Positions 16,322-25,948 of a DNA stretch of 64,000 bases are shown here, piece by piece. Source of the DNA: Flavisolibacter nicotianae (GTDB taxonomy: Bacteria > Bacteroidota > Bacteroidia > Chitinophagales > Chitinophagaceae); the NCBI RefSeq assembly GCF_003628535.1, contig NZ_RBCI01000013.1, positions 62,001 to 126,000 on the forward strand, given 5' to 3'. Position 1 is the first letter of the stretch, and every line of letters starts with the position of its first letter. Position numbers and translations under genes: made by a program. The notes beneath the pieces are model-generated. The model saw nothing but the letters and a program-made list of their open reading frames with translations. It was not told where the DNA came from and made no database searches.

Positions 16322-17293
16322 TCACTCCCGCAGATCCCACACCAGCGCACTGGCGCCTAAGATGGCCGCATCGGCTTCTTTCAGTTCACTGAAGATCAGC
16401 TTTACCTTGTCCTGGAAAATCGGAAGGAGGTTTTTCTCCATGTGTTCCCGCGTGGGTAACATAATCAGGTCGCCGGCCTTGATCACACCGCCAAAAAGAA
16501 TGATCGCCTCGGGAGAAGAGAACATCACAAAATTGGCCAGTGCCTCGCCGAGGATTTGGCCGGTAAAGCGGTAAACCTCTTTGGCAATCGGGTCGCCTTT
16601 GACGGCGCATTCATAAATAATTTTCGAGGAGAGTTCATCTGGGTTAACCTGCCGCAGGCTGCTTTCTTCTTTGCTTTGCTGCAGCAATTCTTTTGCTGTG
16701 AGCACAATGCCGGTTGCGGAACAATAGGCTTCCAGCGAACCGTCGATATTGGTAGACCAGTGTTTACGGCCTCCCGGGCGGATCACGGTATGACCCAGTT
16801 CACCGGCAAAGCCGTCATGGCCGTAGATCAACTGGCCGTTTGCCACAATGCCGCTTCCCACGCCTGTGCCGAGGGTGATCATGATAAAATCTCGCATGCC
16901 GCGGGCTGCGCCGTAATTCATTTCACCAACGGCGGCTGCATTGGCGTCATTGGTCAGTGCGGCCGGCAAGTGGAACTTCTCGGTCACCAGTTTCACCAGC
17001 GGCACAATGCCTTGCCAGGTGAGGTTCGGTGCATAGTCGATCGTGCCCGTGTAATAATTCCCGTTGGGTGCGCCGATACCAATGCCTTTGACAACGCCAT
17101 CACCTTTGTGCTTTTCGATAATGGGAGATAGGACATCGTAGACTGCATCTATAAAGCTCTCCACATTTTCGTGCACGTCGGTGCGGATATCGCCTTTTTC
17201 AAGGATTTCACCGCGATGGTTTACAAGGCCGTACTTGGTATTGGTGCCACCAATGTCGATGCCGATGGCAAGTTCATTCGATAAATCGATCAT
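16322..17293 (-). CDS. ROK-family sugar kinase, probable glucokinase, zinc motif lost
   Basis: 323 aa, likely phosphorylating glucose or a related sugar with ATP. The phosphate-binding loop is GIDIGGTNTK (11-20), the catalytic pair TNDANAA places Asp116, and GTGVGSGIV is at about 142-150. Glu165 and His168 in GELGH are conserved. The ROK zinc motif that normally follows (CxCGxxGCLE) is replaced by GGRKHWSTNIDGSLEAY (174-190), with all three cysteines gone and one residue extra. It begins 9 bases after the permease gene on the same strand, so the permease imports what the kinase phosphorylates. The operon is divergent from glgA, giving glucose-6-phosphate toward glycogen. Confidence 0.88.
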   Translation of the reverse strand: MIDLSNELAIGIDIGGTNTKYGLVNHRGEILEKGDIRTDVHENVESFIDAVYDVLSPIIEKHKGDGVVKGIGIGAPNGNYYTGTIDYAPNLTWQGIVPLVKLVTEKFHLPAALTNDANAAAVGEMNYGAARGMRDFIMITLGTGVGSGIVANGQLIYGHDGFAGELGHTVIRPGGRKHWSTNIDGSLEAYCSATGIVLTAKELLQQSKEESSLRQVNPDELSSKIIYECAVKGDPIAKEVYRFTGQILGEALANFVMFSSPEAIILFGGVIKAGDLIMLPTREHMEKNLLPIFQDKVKLIFSELKEADAAILGASALVWDLRE

Positions 17294-17302
17294 GTTGTGT
17301 TA

Positions 17303-19303
17303 TCAGTTTTTCGTTGGTTCAATAAAGGCAGCTTCCGGTTCTATTGTAAGCGGAGAAACTTCTGCGTCGATTTCTTCATAGTTAATTCCTTGTTTCTTTA
17401 AGATACCCTTTACGGCAAATGCAAAGAAGGCCAGGTAGGCAAAACAGGCAACCGGCACCCAGTAGCTTTGATGGATGCCCACGCCGGGTTCTGTAGAACG
17501 GCTTTGCAAAAAGTCGGCGAGTTTGCCCTGGATGGGAGGAATGATTCCGCCACCAAGGATCATCATAATTAAAAAAGCCGATCCCTGCGTGGTGTATTTT
17601 CCCAGACCGGTAACTGACAATGTGAAAATGGCTGGCCACATGATGGAGCAAAAAAGGCCGCCGCTCAAAAACGCATAGATCGCCAACGATCCTGTAGAAA
17701 AAAGGCCGATCAGCATCGCCAGCATGCCAAGGCTTGCGAAAATTAAAAGTGTACGGGCTGGTTTGTCCTTGCTGATGTAAAAGGCCGCGATTTGGATCAG
17801 TACGCATACGATATAAAGGTAGAGAGGGCGAACGTCGTATTGGGAGATAGCATTCACGCCAACCACAATGCCGAAGGCAATGATCGGAACGATGATCGTC
17901 AACAGTTGCCGCGTGGAAGGCTTTAAATTGAAGACGGAAACGGAGCCCGCCCAGCGTCCAATCATCAGGCTACCCCAATACAACGAAATATACGGCGCAG
18001 CTAGCGAAGAAGGAATGGACCCGAATGCCGGCTGTTTCAGCAACTCGCTCAGGTTGGAGACGATACTGACTTCGACACCAACATAAACCAGGATGCCAAT
18101 CATACCCAGTACCAACTGCGGGTATTGCATGGCACCCCAGCCCGACGGGTTGCGTGTTGCACGGGCATTGGAAAACAAAAGGGTGACAAGCACAACAGCC
18201 AGCGCACCAAACAGCCAGTACATTCGTTTTTGTTCGAGCGGGTGTTTAAGAGCGGCGATTTCGGCAGCCCGTGAATCGTTACCCGTTTTGATGGCTTTGA
18301 CTTCGGTGATGTTCCCGGGATTGGCCGGACTGGTCGACAGAGAGTCCAACTGTTTAGTGATAACGGCATCCGTTTTTTCGCTGAAAAAACTTTTGGCAAA
18401 GGAACTGTCCGCAGGCGATACCATGCCACGCAACAGGGCAACCGCTTTTGAATTCTCGCTACTGATTTCGCTTTCTAATGCTTCGATACGTTTGGCTTCT
18501 TTGGAGTTGTAACTGCTGAAAACAGGCGCAAACATCACAATCAATAAGCCGGTCATCACCAGCAATGCTGTCAGGGCCTTGCTGCTTTTTTCCTGCCTTT
18601 CTGTAGAGATGCCGGACGGGACTTTTTTGGAAAAATAAAACAGGGCCGCAGCGGCAATAAATAACAACCCTACGCAGATGTATAGAATGATCACTTTACT
18701 CAAACCAAGCGATTGAATTTTTTCGTCGGAGACGGCCGCCGTTGTTCCAAACAGGGCGAAGGCAACCACAATGGGTCCAATCATTGTTCCAAACGAATTG
18801 ACGCCGCCGCCAAGGTTTACACGGCTTGTACCGGTTGCAGGATCGCCCAGCGAAATGGCAAAGGGTTGGGCTGCCGTCTGCTGCAGCGAGAAGCCCAACG
18901 CCACGATGAACAATCCAACCAGCATTCCCGCAAAAGCATTGGCATTAACGGCAACAATCATGGCAACCGCACCCAGGGCAGAAAACAAAAGGCCGTACAC
19001 GATGCTTTTTTTATAGCCCCACTTGGCCACCAGGTCGAGACCCCCGAATGCGCCGTAGAGATAAAGTCCAAGTGCACCAAAATAGTAAGCTGTATAAAAG
19101 GCAAAGTCCACCAACTGGCTTTGAAACTGGTCTAAATGGAAATAGTGTTTACAGAAAGGAATGAACACGCTGTTGCCGGCGGCAATAAAGCCCCAAAAGA
19201 AAAACACTGTAACCAGCGTGCCTAGCGCTCCATAATTGGTGGGAATCGCCGGCCCTTTGGTTGTCGAAATGGTTGGCCTGCTCGGGCCCATGGAAGTTGC
19301 CAT
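17303..19303 (-). CDS. FHS-type sugar MFS permease with extra central insertion
   Basis: A 666-aa inner-membrane transporter related to the glucose/galactose (GluP) and fucose permease group, probably a sugar:H+ symporter. The N-terminal half shows [20 protein letters not shown] (33-52) and the [15 protein letters not shown] signature (141-155). The second half ends with [17 protein letters not shown]. Relatives are about 400-450 aa. The extra length is a central segment (about 243-385) holding two added hydrophobic helices (243-262, 361-379) around about 98 polar, Lys/Glu/Ser-rich residues. It is the first gene of the operon with the ROK kinase, with a possible operator in the divergent spacer toward glgA. 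Confidence 0.88.
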   Translation of the reverse strand: MATSMGPSRPTISTTKGPAIPTNYGALGTLVTVFFFWGFIAAGNSVFIPFCKHYFHLDQFQSQLVDFAFYTAYYFGALGLYLYGAFGGLDLVAKWGYKKSIVYGLLFSALGAVAMIVAVNANAFAGMLVGLFIVALGFSLQQTAAQPFAISLGDPATGTSRVNLGGGVNSFGTMIGPIVVAFALFGTTAAVSDEKIQSLGLSKVIILYICVGLLFIAAAALFYFSKKVPSGISTERQEKSSKALTALLVMTGLLIVMFAPVFSSYNSKEAKRIEALESEISSENSKAVALLRGMVSPADSSFAKSFFSEKTDAVITKQLDSLSTSPANPGNITEVKAIKTGNDSRAAEIAALKHPLEQKRMYWLFGALAVVLVTLLFSNARATRNPSGWGAMQYPQLVLGMIGILVYVGVEVSIVSNLSELLKQPAFGSIPSSLAAPYISLYWGSLMIGRWAGSVSVFNLKPSTRQLLTIIVPIIAFGIVVGVNAISQYDVRPLYLYIVCVLIQIAAFYISKDKPARTLLIFASLGMLAMLIGLFSTGSLAIYAFLSGGLFCSIMWPAIFTLSVTGLGKYTTQGSAFLIMMILGGGIIPPIQGKLADFLQSRSTEPGVGIHQSYWVPVACFAYLAFFAFAVKGILKKQGINYEEIDAEVSPLTIEPEAAFIEPTKN

Positions 19304-19371
19304 AAAGAAGATAATTATTAAAGGCTGAAAGTAATAAGTTTAGTGCATAGAAAAATTACTGTTCTCTATTT

Positions 19372-19398
19372 GTTAGAAAAGATTTTAGTCTAACTTTC
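19372..19398. promoter_or_regulatory. Palindrome overlapping the glgA -7 element
   Basis: GTTAGA-N11-TCTAAC (19372-19394). Its right arm overlaps TAACTTTC (19391-19398), one base off the TAnnTTTG consensus and 19 bases before the glgA start. It lies between divergent glgA and permease/ROK genes, so a regulator bound here could control both. Confidence 0.4.
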
Positions 19399-19417
19399 GG
19401 CAAGGATGTAAATATTT

Positions 19418-20836
19418 ATGGAGATAATACATGTATCAGCAGAATGTTATCCGGTAGCAAAAGCAGGTGGGTTAGGCGATGTGGTCGGGGCGCTTCCCAA
19501 ATACCTGAACCAATTGGGGCACAATGCCAAAGTAGTGATGCCCATGTACCGCACCAAATTTCTCGCGGCCAATGAATGGGAGGTGGTGCACGAAAGCCAC
19601 CAGGACATGGACGGCTACCATTTTAAATATGCAGTGATCAGGGAAAAAACCAACAAGCTTGGTTTTGAATTATACCTTGTTGATATCTACGGTTTGCTCG
19701 ACCGCGACAAGATCTATGGCTATGACGATGACACCGATCGCTTTGTGGCGTTTCAGACGGCCGTATGCGACTGGATCGCCAGTTGGAGTCACAAGCCGGA
19801 TGTGATCCACTGCCACGATCACCATACGGGATTTATTCCTTTTATGCTGAAGCATTGTTTCGCCTTTCAGCGCCTGGCCGATGTGCCGACCGTGTTCACC
19901 ATTCACAACGGCCAGTACCAGGGACAATTCGGCTGGGAGCGTTCGAACCTGTTGCCGGCTTATGACTCCTATAAATGGGGCATGCTCGAATGGAACAATG
20001 CCATCAACCCCCTGGCCTCCGCTGTCAAATGTTGCTGGAAAGTCACCACGGTGAGTCCCAGTTACCTCGATGAATTACGCTACCAGGCCGCGGGGCTGGA
20101 GTTCCTGATGCAGTACGAGCAGGGGAAATGTGTGGGCATCCTGAATGGAATCGACAACGATGTGTGGAACCCGTCAACCGACACCTTCTTACCCAGGAAC
20201 TACGACGAACACGATGCAAAGGAAGGAAAGCGGAAAAACAAAAAAGAGCTTTGCCAGACCTTCAATCTTGATCCGGAAAAACCTCTGATCACATTTATTG
20301 GTCGGCTCGTGGGCGAAAAGGCTGCTGACGTTTTGCCCGATGCCATCCGCAGTTCTATCTATCACTACCACGGCAATGTCAATTTCCTCATTCTCGGTTC
20401 GGGAGAACCGGATGTTGAAGGCCGTTTGCAGGAAGTGCAAAGCCAGCTTGGCGGGTTTGTGAACACCTATATTGGCTACAACGAAGGCCTTAGCCACCTG
20501 CTGTATGCTGGCGCAGATTTTTTATTGATGCCCAGCCGTGTAGAGCCCTGCGGGTTGAACCAGATGTACGCGTTGCGCTACGGCACGGTCCCGATGGTGC
20601 GCAGCACCGGTGGATTGAAAGACACGGTGAAAGATTTTGGCGACTGGCAGGGTTTCGGTATCCGCTTCAACCATGCTGATGTTGCCGATGTGACCAACAG
20701 CGTTGGAAGAGCTGTCGACCTGTATTACAACAAGCGGGATCTTTTTACCTGGATGCGTAGCTATATGATGCACATCGATCATTCCTGGGAGGCGTCGGCG
20801 GGAGAATACGTCAGCGTCTACGAGTCATTGGCGTGA
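19418..20836 (+). CDS. glgA: Glycogen synthase (GT5)
   Basis: Transfers glucose from ADP-glucose to growing alpha-1,4-glucan. At 472 aa it is standard for bacterial GlgA. It shows the ADP-glucose-binding KAGGLGDVVGALPK (15-28) near the N-terminus, the HDHHTGFIPFMLK region, and a C-terminal GT-B signature SRVEPCGLNQMYALRYGTVP with the retaining-enzyme Glu. ATG at 19418 starts directly at MEIIHVSAECYPVAK, the usual family N-terminus. It is followed after 233 bases by glgC, which supplies its substrate. The spacing leaves room for separate control of glgC. Confidence 0.96.
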   Translation: MEIIHVSAECYPVAKAGGLGDVVGALPKYLNQLGHNAKVVMPMYRTKFLAANEWEVVHESHQDMDGYHFKYAVIREKTNKLGFELYLVDIYGLLDRDKIYGYDDDTDRFVAFQTAVCDWIASWSHKPDVIHCHDHHTGFIPFMLKHCFAFQRLADVPTVFTIHNGQYQGQFGWERSNLLPAYDSYKWGMLEWNNAINPLASAVKCCWKVTTVSPSYLDELRYQAAGLEFLMQYEQGKCVGILNGIDNDVWNPSTDTFLPRNYDEHDAKEGKRKNKKELCQTFNLDPEKPLITFIGRLVGEKAADVLPDAIRSSIYHYHGNVNFLILGSGEPDVEGRLQEVQSQLGGFVNTYIGYNEGLSHLLYAGADFLLMPSRVEPCGLNQMYALRYGTVPMVRSTGGLKDTVKDFGDWQGFGIRFNHADVADVTNSVGRAVDLYYNKRDLFTWMRSYMMHIDHSWEASAGEYVSVYESLA

Positions 20837-21069
20837 AGCTGAGCCGGTCGAACGGAAGCCGGAGAGCGAAAGGAACCTGCGACGTGCACGTTGTAACAAA
20901 CGCCCGGCAAGGTGGATGATCGGTGCTGAAGAGTGAACCGGATGCACGAGAGTGCGACGCAACGACAGCGCAAACGGCCTGCAGATGCTGGTCCAAAAAA
21001 ACAATTTTCAATATTTCGGATATGCTCCCCGAAGGAGTAATTTTAATGCAGTAAACCTGAATCAGAATT
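20837..21069. other. glgA-glgC spacer, purine-rich
   Basis: 233 bases with no credible gene. The first 160 are GC- and GA-rich, with recurring GAACGGAAGCCGG / GTGAACCGGATGC-like words. A small CTCC-CCGAA-GGAG hairpin (21024-21036) lies 34 bases before glgC. Confidence 0.5.
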
Positions 21070-22344
21070 ATGAGCAAACAAATGTTATCAGTCATTTTGG
21101 GCGGAGGAGCAGGCACGAGGCTTCAACCACTCACGACCAGCCGAAGCAAACCCGCTGTGCCCATTGCAGGAAAATACCGTCTCGTGGACATTCCCATTTC
21201 CAACTGTCTCAATTCCGGTATCACCCGCATGTTTGTACTTACGATGTACAACTCGGCTTCGCTCAACCGCCACATCAAAAACACGTATCATTTCAGTGCA
21301 TTCAGTTCGGCTTTTGTTGATATCCTGGCGGCGGAGCAAACCCCCGATAACCCGGCCTGGTTCCAGGGTACGGCCGATGCCGTTCGGCAGGGCCTGCGGC
21401 ACATCGCGCCATTTGACAGTGATTACATTTTGATCCTCTCGGGCGACCAGCTTTACCAGATCGATTTCCAGGAAATGCTTTTTCACCACAAGGAAAGCGG
21501 CGCGGATATTTCGATCGCCACCATCCCGGTTACGGCCAAGGAGGCCTCCGAATTCGGCATCCTGAAAACCGAGGACGGTATGATCACCTCTTTTGTGGAA
21601 AAGCCCAAATCGGGACTGGAAGACTGGGTGAGCGACACCGGCGATGAAATGCGCAGCATCGGGAAGGAATACCTGGCATCCATGGGTATCTATATTTTCA
21701 ATCGCCAGTTGCTGTTTGATATTTTGCAGGACGAATTCAAGAACGCGACCGACTTCGGAAAAGAAATCATCCCGCAATCCATTTCCAAGTACAAGGTGGC
21801 CAGTTACCAGTACGAGGGTTACTGGGAAGACATTGGGAATATCCCTGCCTTTTTTCATGCCAACCTGGCCCTAACGCAGGACATCCCGGAGTTCAACCTT
21901 TTCGACAATACCAAAACCATTTATACCCGTCCGCGCATGCTGCCGCCGGCAAAGATCAGCGGCACCCGCCTCGATCATGCCATCATTGCCGATGGTTGCA
22001 TCGTCAATGCGTCTAACATCGAGAATTCGGTCATCGGGATCCGTGCCCGCATCGGTCACGAAACAACGATCATCAGTTGCTACCTGATGGGTAGCGACTA
22101 TTACGAAACCATCCACGACATTCTCGAGATACAGGAGCAGGGGATTCCACAATTGGGTGTCGGCAATCGCTGCTTTATCCAGAATGTCATCCTCGATAAG
22201 AATGCCCGGATCGGCGACGATGTGCGCATCATCGGTGGCCCGCACCTGGCCGATGAAGACACACCGCTTTATACCATCAAAGAAGGGATCATCGTCGTTA
22301 AAAAAGGCGCTATCCTGCCCAACGGTTTTACGCTGGGAGCCTAG
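21070..22344 (+). CDS. glgC: Glucose-1-phosphate adenylyltransferase (ADP-glucose pyrophosphorylase)
   Basis: Makes ADP-glucose from glucose-1-phosphate and ATP, the committed step of bacterial glycogen synthesis. At 424 aa it has the usual length. It shows the nucleotidyltransferase loop GGGAGTRLQPLT (11-22), KPAVPIAGKYRLVDIPISN (28-46), GTADAVRQGL and a substrate-binding EKPKSG. The C-terminal left-handed beta helix (about 300-424) is visible as hexapeptide-like repeats. It starts at ATG 21070. Allosteric behaviour cannot be read from sequence. It is downstream of glgA and upstream of a maltose-type transporter. Confidence 0.96.
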   Translation: MSKQMLSVILGGGAGTRLQPLTTSRSKPAVPIAGKYRLVDIPISNCLNSGITRMFVLTMYNSASLNRHIKNTYHFSAFSSAFVDILAAEQTPDNPAWFQGTADAVRQGLRHIAPFDSDYILILSGDQLYQIDFQEMLFHHKESGADISIATIPVTAKEASEFGILKTEDGMITSFVEKPKSGLEDWVSDTGDEMRSIGKEYLASMGIYIFNRQLLFDILQDEFKNATDFGKEIIPQSISKYKVASYQYEGYWEDIGNIPAFFHANLALTQDIPEFNLFDNTKTIYTRPRMLPPAKISGTRLDHAIIADGCIVNASNIENSVIGIRARIGHETTIISCYLMGSDYYETIHDILEIQEQGIPQLGVGNRCFIQNVILDKNARIGDDVRIIGGPHLADEDTPLYTIKEGIIVVKKGAILPNGFTLGA

Positions 22345-22367
22345 ATTGCAACAAGCTTTATTATAGA

Positions 22368-22402
22368 AGAAGGAAGTGTGTAACAGATACACATTTCCTT
22401 CT
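22368..22402 (+). terminator. Possible glgC terminator
   Basis: AGAAGGAA-GTGT...ACAC-TTCCTTCT (arms 22368-22379, 22389-22402) with a 2-base bulge. The T-run is poor because the next gene's -7 element (TATCTTTC, 22403-22410) begins at once. Confidence 0.45.
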
Positions 22403-22410
22403 TATCTTTC
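22403..22410 (+). promoter_or_regulatory. -7-like element of the SLC45-type transporter gene
   Basis: TATCTTTC, one base off TAnnTTTG, 25 bases before ATG 22436. The following CGGCAA also follows the glgA element (TAACTTTCGGCAA), so the two promoters share a 10-base core CTTTCGGCAA. Confidence 0.4.
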
Positions 22411-22435
22411 GGCAATCAAATTCTAATGATTGCTT

Positions 22436-23833
22436 ATGGCAAATCCTGTCATTGAACGCACCGGCGCCACAGTCAAGCCGCGGTTGTCGCTATCCCAGAT
22501 CATCAACATGAGTGTGGGTTTTTTCGGAATCCAGTTTGGCTGGGACCTGCAGCGTGCCAACATGGGCCCCATCTACGATGTGCTGGGCGCCAAGCCTGAT
22601 GATATTCCGCTCTTGTTTTTAGCAGCGCCGTTAACAGGTTTGCTGGTTCAGCCGGTCATCGGTTATTTAAGCGACCGAACCTGGCATCCCAAATGGGGTA
22701 GAAGAAGACCTTATTTTTTTATTGGTGCGATCTTAAGCTCGATCGCCATCATCCTGATGCCGAACAGCAGTGCCCTTTGGATGGCGGCTGGTTTGCTTTG
22801 GGTGATGGATGTGTTTGGGAACGTCGCCATGGAGCCGTTCCGCGCCTTTGTGGCAGACAAACTACCCGACAGCCAATTGAACCGCGGGTTCATTATGCAA
22901 AGCCTGATGATCGGGTTGGGAGGAAGCATCGCCTCGGCTTCGCCCTGGGTTTTGCGCAATTGGTTTCATGTACAAAATACAGCGGCAAAAGGCGTGATAG
23001 CCGATAACGTTCGACTGTCTTTTTACATCGGTGCTTTCTTCTTCCTGGCCGCAGTACTCTACACGGTTTTCACCACAAAAGAATATCCGCCGGCTGACTT
23101 GCCGCACAAAGACAAAGTGCTTGAATCGCACAAGGGCTTCGGTGGCGGCATTCGCGAAATCACCGCGTCAATCCGCAATATGCCGCCAAAGATGCGGGTG
23201 ATCTCGCTGGTGCAGTTTTTTACCTGGCCCGGCTTGTTTTTAATGTGGTTCTACTACGCGGTAGCCGTTGCCTATAATATTTTCGGTGCCAAAAGCGACA
23301 CCGATGCGGCGTTTGGAAACGGAAAGGACTTTGCCGGACTGACGCTTGCCTATTACAATGTTGTCACGTTTGCCTTTGCCTTTGTTCTCCCGGCCATTGC
23401 CGATAAGCTCGGACGCAAAGCCACGCATTCGCTTTGCCTGCTGATCGGCGCGGCAGGACTGATCAGTGTTGCCTTTGTATCGGATAAAAACATGCTTTTC
23501 CTGTGCATGACAGGCGTTGGCATAGCCTGGGCTTCGATCTTGTCCATGCCCTATGCGATGCTGGGTGGTGTGTTGCCGGCGGATAAGATTGGGATTTACA
23601 TGGGCATTTTCAATTTCTTTATTGTGTTGCCGGAGATCATGGCCTCCCTGGGTTTCAAATGGGTGATGAACAATCTTTTGAACAACGATCGCTTACTGGC
23701 TGTTCAATGCGGCGGTTATTTGATGATCCTTGCCGCGGCCATCTGTTTCTTTTTTATCAAGGAAAAAAAGACTGAACGGACAGACGAAACATTGGTTGAT
23801 GAATTAAAAATTATTGAAGAACGATCTGTATAA
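22436..23833 (+). CDS. SLC45-type MFS transporter, probable maltose/maltodextrin importer
   Basis: A 465-aa, about 12-helix major facilitator of the sucrose/maltose:H+ symporter (SLC45/GPH-like) group. It shows FFGIQFGWDLQRANMGPIYD at the N-terminus, the loop PVIGYLSDRTWHPKWGRRRP (conserved D-R-x-GRRRP) and a second-half KLGRKATHSLCL loop. I start at ATG 22436 (MANPVIERTG); a TTG two codons upstream is also open. The gene ends 3 bases before the secreted amylase gene, so both are surely one operon: the amylase cuts maltodextrin outside the inner membrane and this carrier takes up the product. Substrate is inferred from that pairing. Confidence 0.88.
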   Translation: MANPVIERTGATVKPRLSLSQIINMSVGFFGIQFGWDLQRANMGPIYDVLGAKPDDIPLLFLAAPLTGLLVQPVIGYLSDRTWHPKWGRRRPYFFIGAILSSIAIILMPNSSALWMAAGLLWVMDVFGNVAMEPFRAFVADKLPDSQLNRGFIMQSLMIGLGGSIASASPWVLRNWFHVQNTAAKGVIADNVRLSFYIGAFFFLAAVLYTVFTTKEYPPADLPHKDKVLESHKGFGGGIREITASIRNMPPKMRVISLVQFFTWPGLFLMWFYYAVAVAYNIFGAKSDTDAAFGNGKDFAGLTLAYYNVVTFAFAFVLPAIADKLGRKATHSLCLLIGAAGLISVAFVSDKNMLFLCMTGVGIAWASILSMPYAMLGGVLPADKIGIYMGIFNFFIVLPEIMASLGFKWVMNNLLNNDRLLAVQCGGYLMILAAAICFFFIKEKKTERTDETLVDELKIIEERSV

Positions 23834-23836
23834 ACT

Positions 23837-25711
23837 ATGAAGAAAATTATTGCGATCATTACCTGCTTTTGCTTTCTCCAGATTTTAGCGGCGCAAGACA
23901 TTGCAGTTTACCCTTCTCACTGGTGGGTTGGCATGAAGAATCCCAACCTCCAGTTGATGGTGCGCCAAACGAATATTGCTTCCAGGATTCCATTGATGAA
24001 GCTTCCTGCTGCCGGCCTGAAGCTGGACCAGGGCGTGGTTTTAAAAGGCATGCATGCAGCCGAAAATCCCAATTATGTTTTTCTGGACCTGGTGATTGAC
24101 AAAACGGCGAAGCCTGGAATGAAAACCTTTTCGTTTCCTTCTCCAAGCGGCAAAACCGAGCTTCGGTACGAGCTCAAGGCACGAAGGCCGGGTAAGGGAA
24201 CCCAGTTTGCACAGGGGGTAAATTCGTCGGACTTCATTTACCTGCTGATGCCCGACCGCTTTGCCAACGGCGATCCCTCCAACGACAAAGTGCCGGGCTA
24301 CAGGGACCAGTCGCTCGATCGTGATTCCATCTTCCTGCGTCACGGCGGTGATCTGCAGGGCGTCATCAACCACCTCGATTACCTGCGTGATCTTGGCGTC
24401 ACAACGCTCTGGATGACTCCCGTGTTGGAAAACGACATGCCCAACCGCACGGAGCATGGTTATGCCATCACCAATCATTACCAGGTTGATCGCCGTTTGG
24501 GTGGCAACGAAATGTATAAGACGTTGAGCAATGAACTGCACAAACGTGGCATGAAACTGATCCAGGATGCGGTGTACAACCACTCAGGTTTGTACAATTT
24601 TTTCATTCAGGACATGCCGATGAAAGACTGGGTGCACCAGTGGCCCTCGTACACCAATACGACATATAAAGATCAGCCCCTGATGGATATTCATGCATCG
24701 GCATCAGACGAAAAGGTGATGAGCGACGGCTGGTTTACACGGCAGATGCCGGATTTGAACCAGGGCAATCCCTTCGTTGCCAATTTCCTGATCCAAAATG
24801 CCATTTGGAGCGTGGAAGAGTTTGGGGTGGATGGCTGGCGCATCGATACCTATATCTACAACGACCTGCCCTTCATGAACCGTTGCAACAAAGCCCTGAT
24901 CGACGAGTATCCCCAAATGACCATGTTCGGTGAAACCTGGGTTCACGGTACGCTGAACCAGGCTTATTTTACTGAAAACAACATTGCCAATGTGCGCTTC
25001 AAAAGCAACCTGCCCGGCGTGACGGATTTCCAAACCAATTTATACGGGATCAACCCGGCCCTGACGCAAAACTTTGGTTGGACCGAAGGGGTGAACAAAC
25101 TGTACCAGACGCTTGCAAACGATTTTGTTTACCAGCACCCGATGAACCATGTTGTCTTTCTCGACAACCACGACATGTCCCGTTTTCTTTCGCAGGTAGG
25201 AGAGGACGTCGACAAGCTGAAAATGGGTATCGGCTGGCTGCTGACGACCCGCGGTATTCCGGAAATGTATTATGGAACCGAAGCGCTGATGAAAGGCGTC
25301 TCCAATCCCGATGGCTGGGTGAGGCTTGACTTTCCCGGCGGCTGGCAGGGCGATAAGAAGAACTTTTTTACCCCGGAGGGCAGAAGCGGCCGCGAAGAGG
25401 AAGTTTTCAACTGGACACGCAGCATTGCCAATTTCCGCAAGGCCTCTTCCGCCATCAAAACCGGTAAACTGATGCAGTATGTGCCGGAAGACTGGGTGTA
25501 CACCTACTTCCGTTACGACAACAACCAAACCGTGATGGTCGTGATGAATACCGACAGTAAAGAAAAAACGATAAAACCGGCCCGATTTGCAGAACGCACC
25601 AGTGGCTTTACCAAGGCAAAGAATATTACTGCGGGTTGGGCCGCCGACCTGGCTGCAAAAGAATGGAAGGTACCCGGAAAGACGATCTGGATTTTGGAGC
25701 TGGCGAAGTAG
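23837..25711 (+). CDS. Secreted GH13 neopullulanase/cyclomaltodextrinase, SusA-like
   Basis: 624-aa periplasmic alpha-glucan hydrolase. Signal peptide 1-19. An N-terminal beta-sandwich (Cyc-maltodext_N type, about 20-120, HWWVGMKNP) precedes the catalytic barrel, and a C-terminal beta domain follows (about 545-624). The GH13 regions are all present: DAVYNH (Asp244), GWRIDTY with the nucleophile Asp337, FGETW with acid/base Glu366, and LDNHD with Asp446. The catalytic triad is intact. The family includes SusA, which cleaves pullulan, cyclodextrins and maltodextrins. It follows the SLC45-type carrier by 3 bases. No SusC/SusD pair is nearby. A bidirectional hairpin terminator closes the unit. 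Confidence 0.93.
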   Translation: MKKIIAIITCFCFLQILAAQDIAVYPSHWWVGMKNPNLQLMVRQTNIASRIPLMKLPAAGLKLDQGVVLKGMHAAENPNYVFLDLVIDKTAKPGMKTFSFPSPSGKTELRYELKARRPGKGTQFAQGVNSSDFIYLLMPDRFANGDPSNDKVPGYRDQSLDRDSIFLRHGGDLQGVINHLDYLRDLGVTTLWMTPVLENDMPNRTEHGYAITNHYQVDRRLGGNEMYKTLSNELHKRGMKLIQDAVYNHSGLYNFFIQDMPMKDWVHQWPSYTNTTYKDQPLMDIHASASDEKVMSDGWFTRQMPDLNQGNPFVANFLIQNAIWSVEEFGVDGWRIDTYIYNDLPFMNRCNKALIDEYPQMTMFGETWVHGTLNQAYFTENNIANVRFKSNLPGVTDFQTNLYGINPALTQNFGWTEGVNKLYQTLANDFVYQHPMNHVVFLDNHDMSRFLSQVGEDVDKLKMGIGWLLTTRGIPEMYYGTEALMKGVSNPDGWVRLDFPGGWQGDKKNFFTPEGRSGREEEVFNWTRSIANFRKASSAIKTGKLMQYVPEDWVYTYFRYDNNQTVMVVMNTDSKEKTIKPARFAERTSGFTKAKNITAGWAADLAAKEWKVPGKTIWILELAK

Positions 25712-25722
25712 TAATGGTGAAT

Positions 25723-25740
25723 AGGCAATGGGCAATTTGC
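25723..25740. repeat. CAATTGCCCATTGC-type intergenic repeat
   Basis: GGCAATGGGCAATTTGC after the amylase gene, related by inversion to TTGCCAATTGCCCATTGC at 52204-52221 and 56004-56021. Confidence 0.5.
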
Positions 25741-25778
25741 AATATTCAATAAGCATCGGGTTTATATAATATTTCAAT

Positions 25779-25815
25779 AAAAAAAACCTCCTGAAAAATC
25801 AGGAGGTTTTTTATT
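25779..25815. terminator. Bidirectional terminator
   Basis: AAAACCTCCTGA-AAAA-TCAGGAGGTTTT with A-run before and T-run after. It serves the amylase operon on the plus strand and the GLPGLI gene on the minus strand. Confidence 0.9.
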
Positions 25816-25948
25816 CTAAATGCGATTGATGCGTATATACAACTGCCGGTAAAATGAAACACGTGTCTTGGTAAAAAAACGCTGTTCTTTCGCTATGCGT
25901 ATCTGTCAACTCTCATCTGCTATCGAATGAAACCAGGGTCGTTTCGCA

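Noticed and set aside
20811-21320. Overlapping frames across the glgA-glgC spacer
   Set aside because: They overlap the well-supported ends of glgA and glgC in other frames and show no domain.
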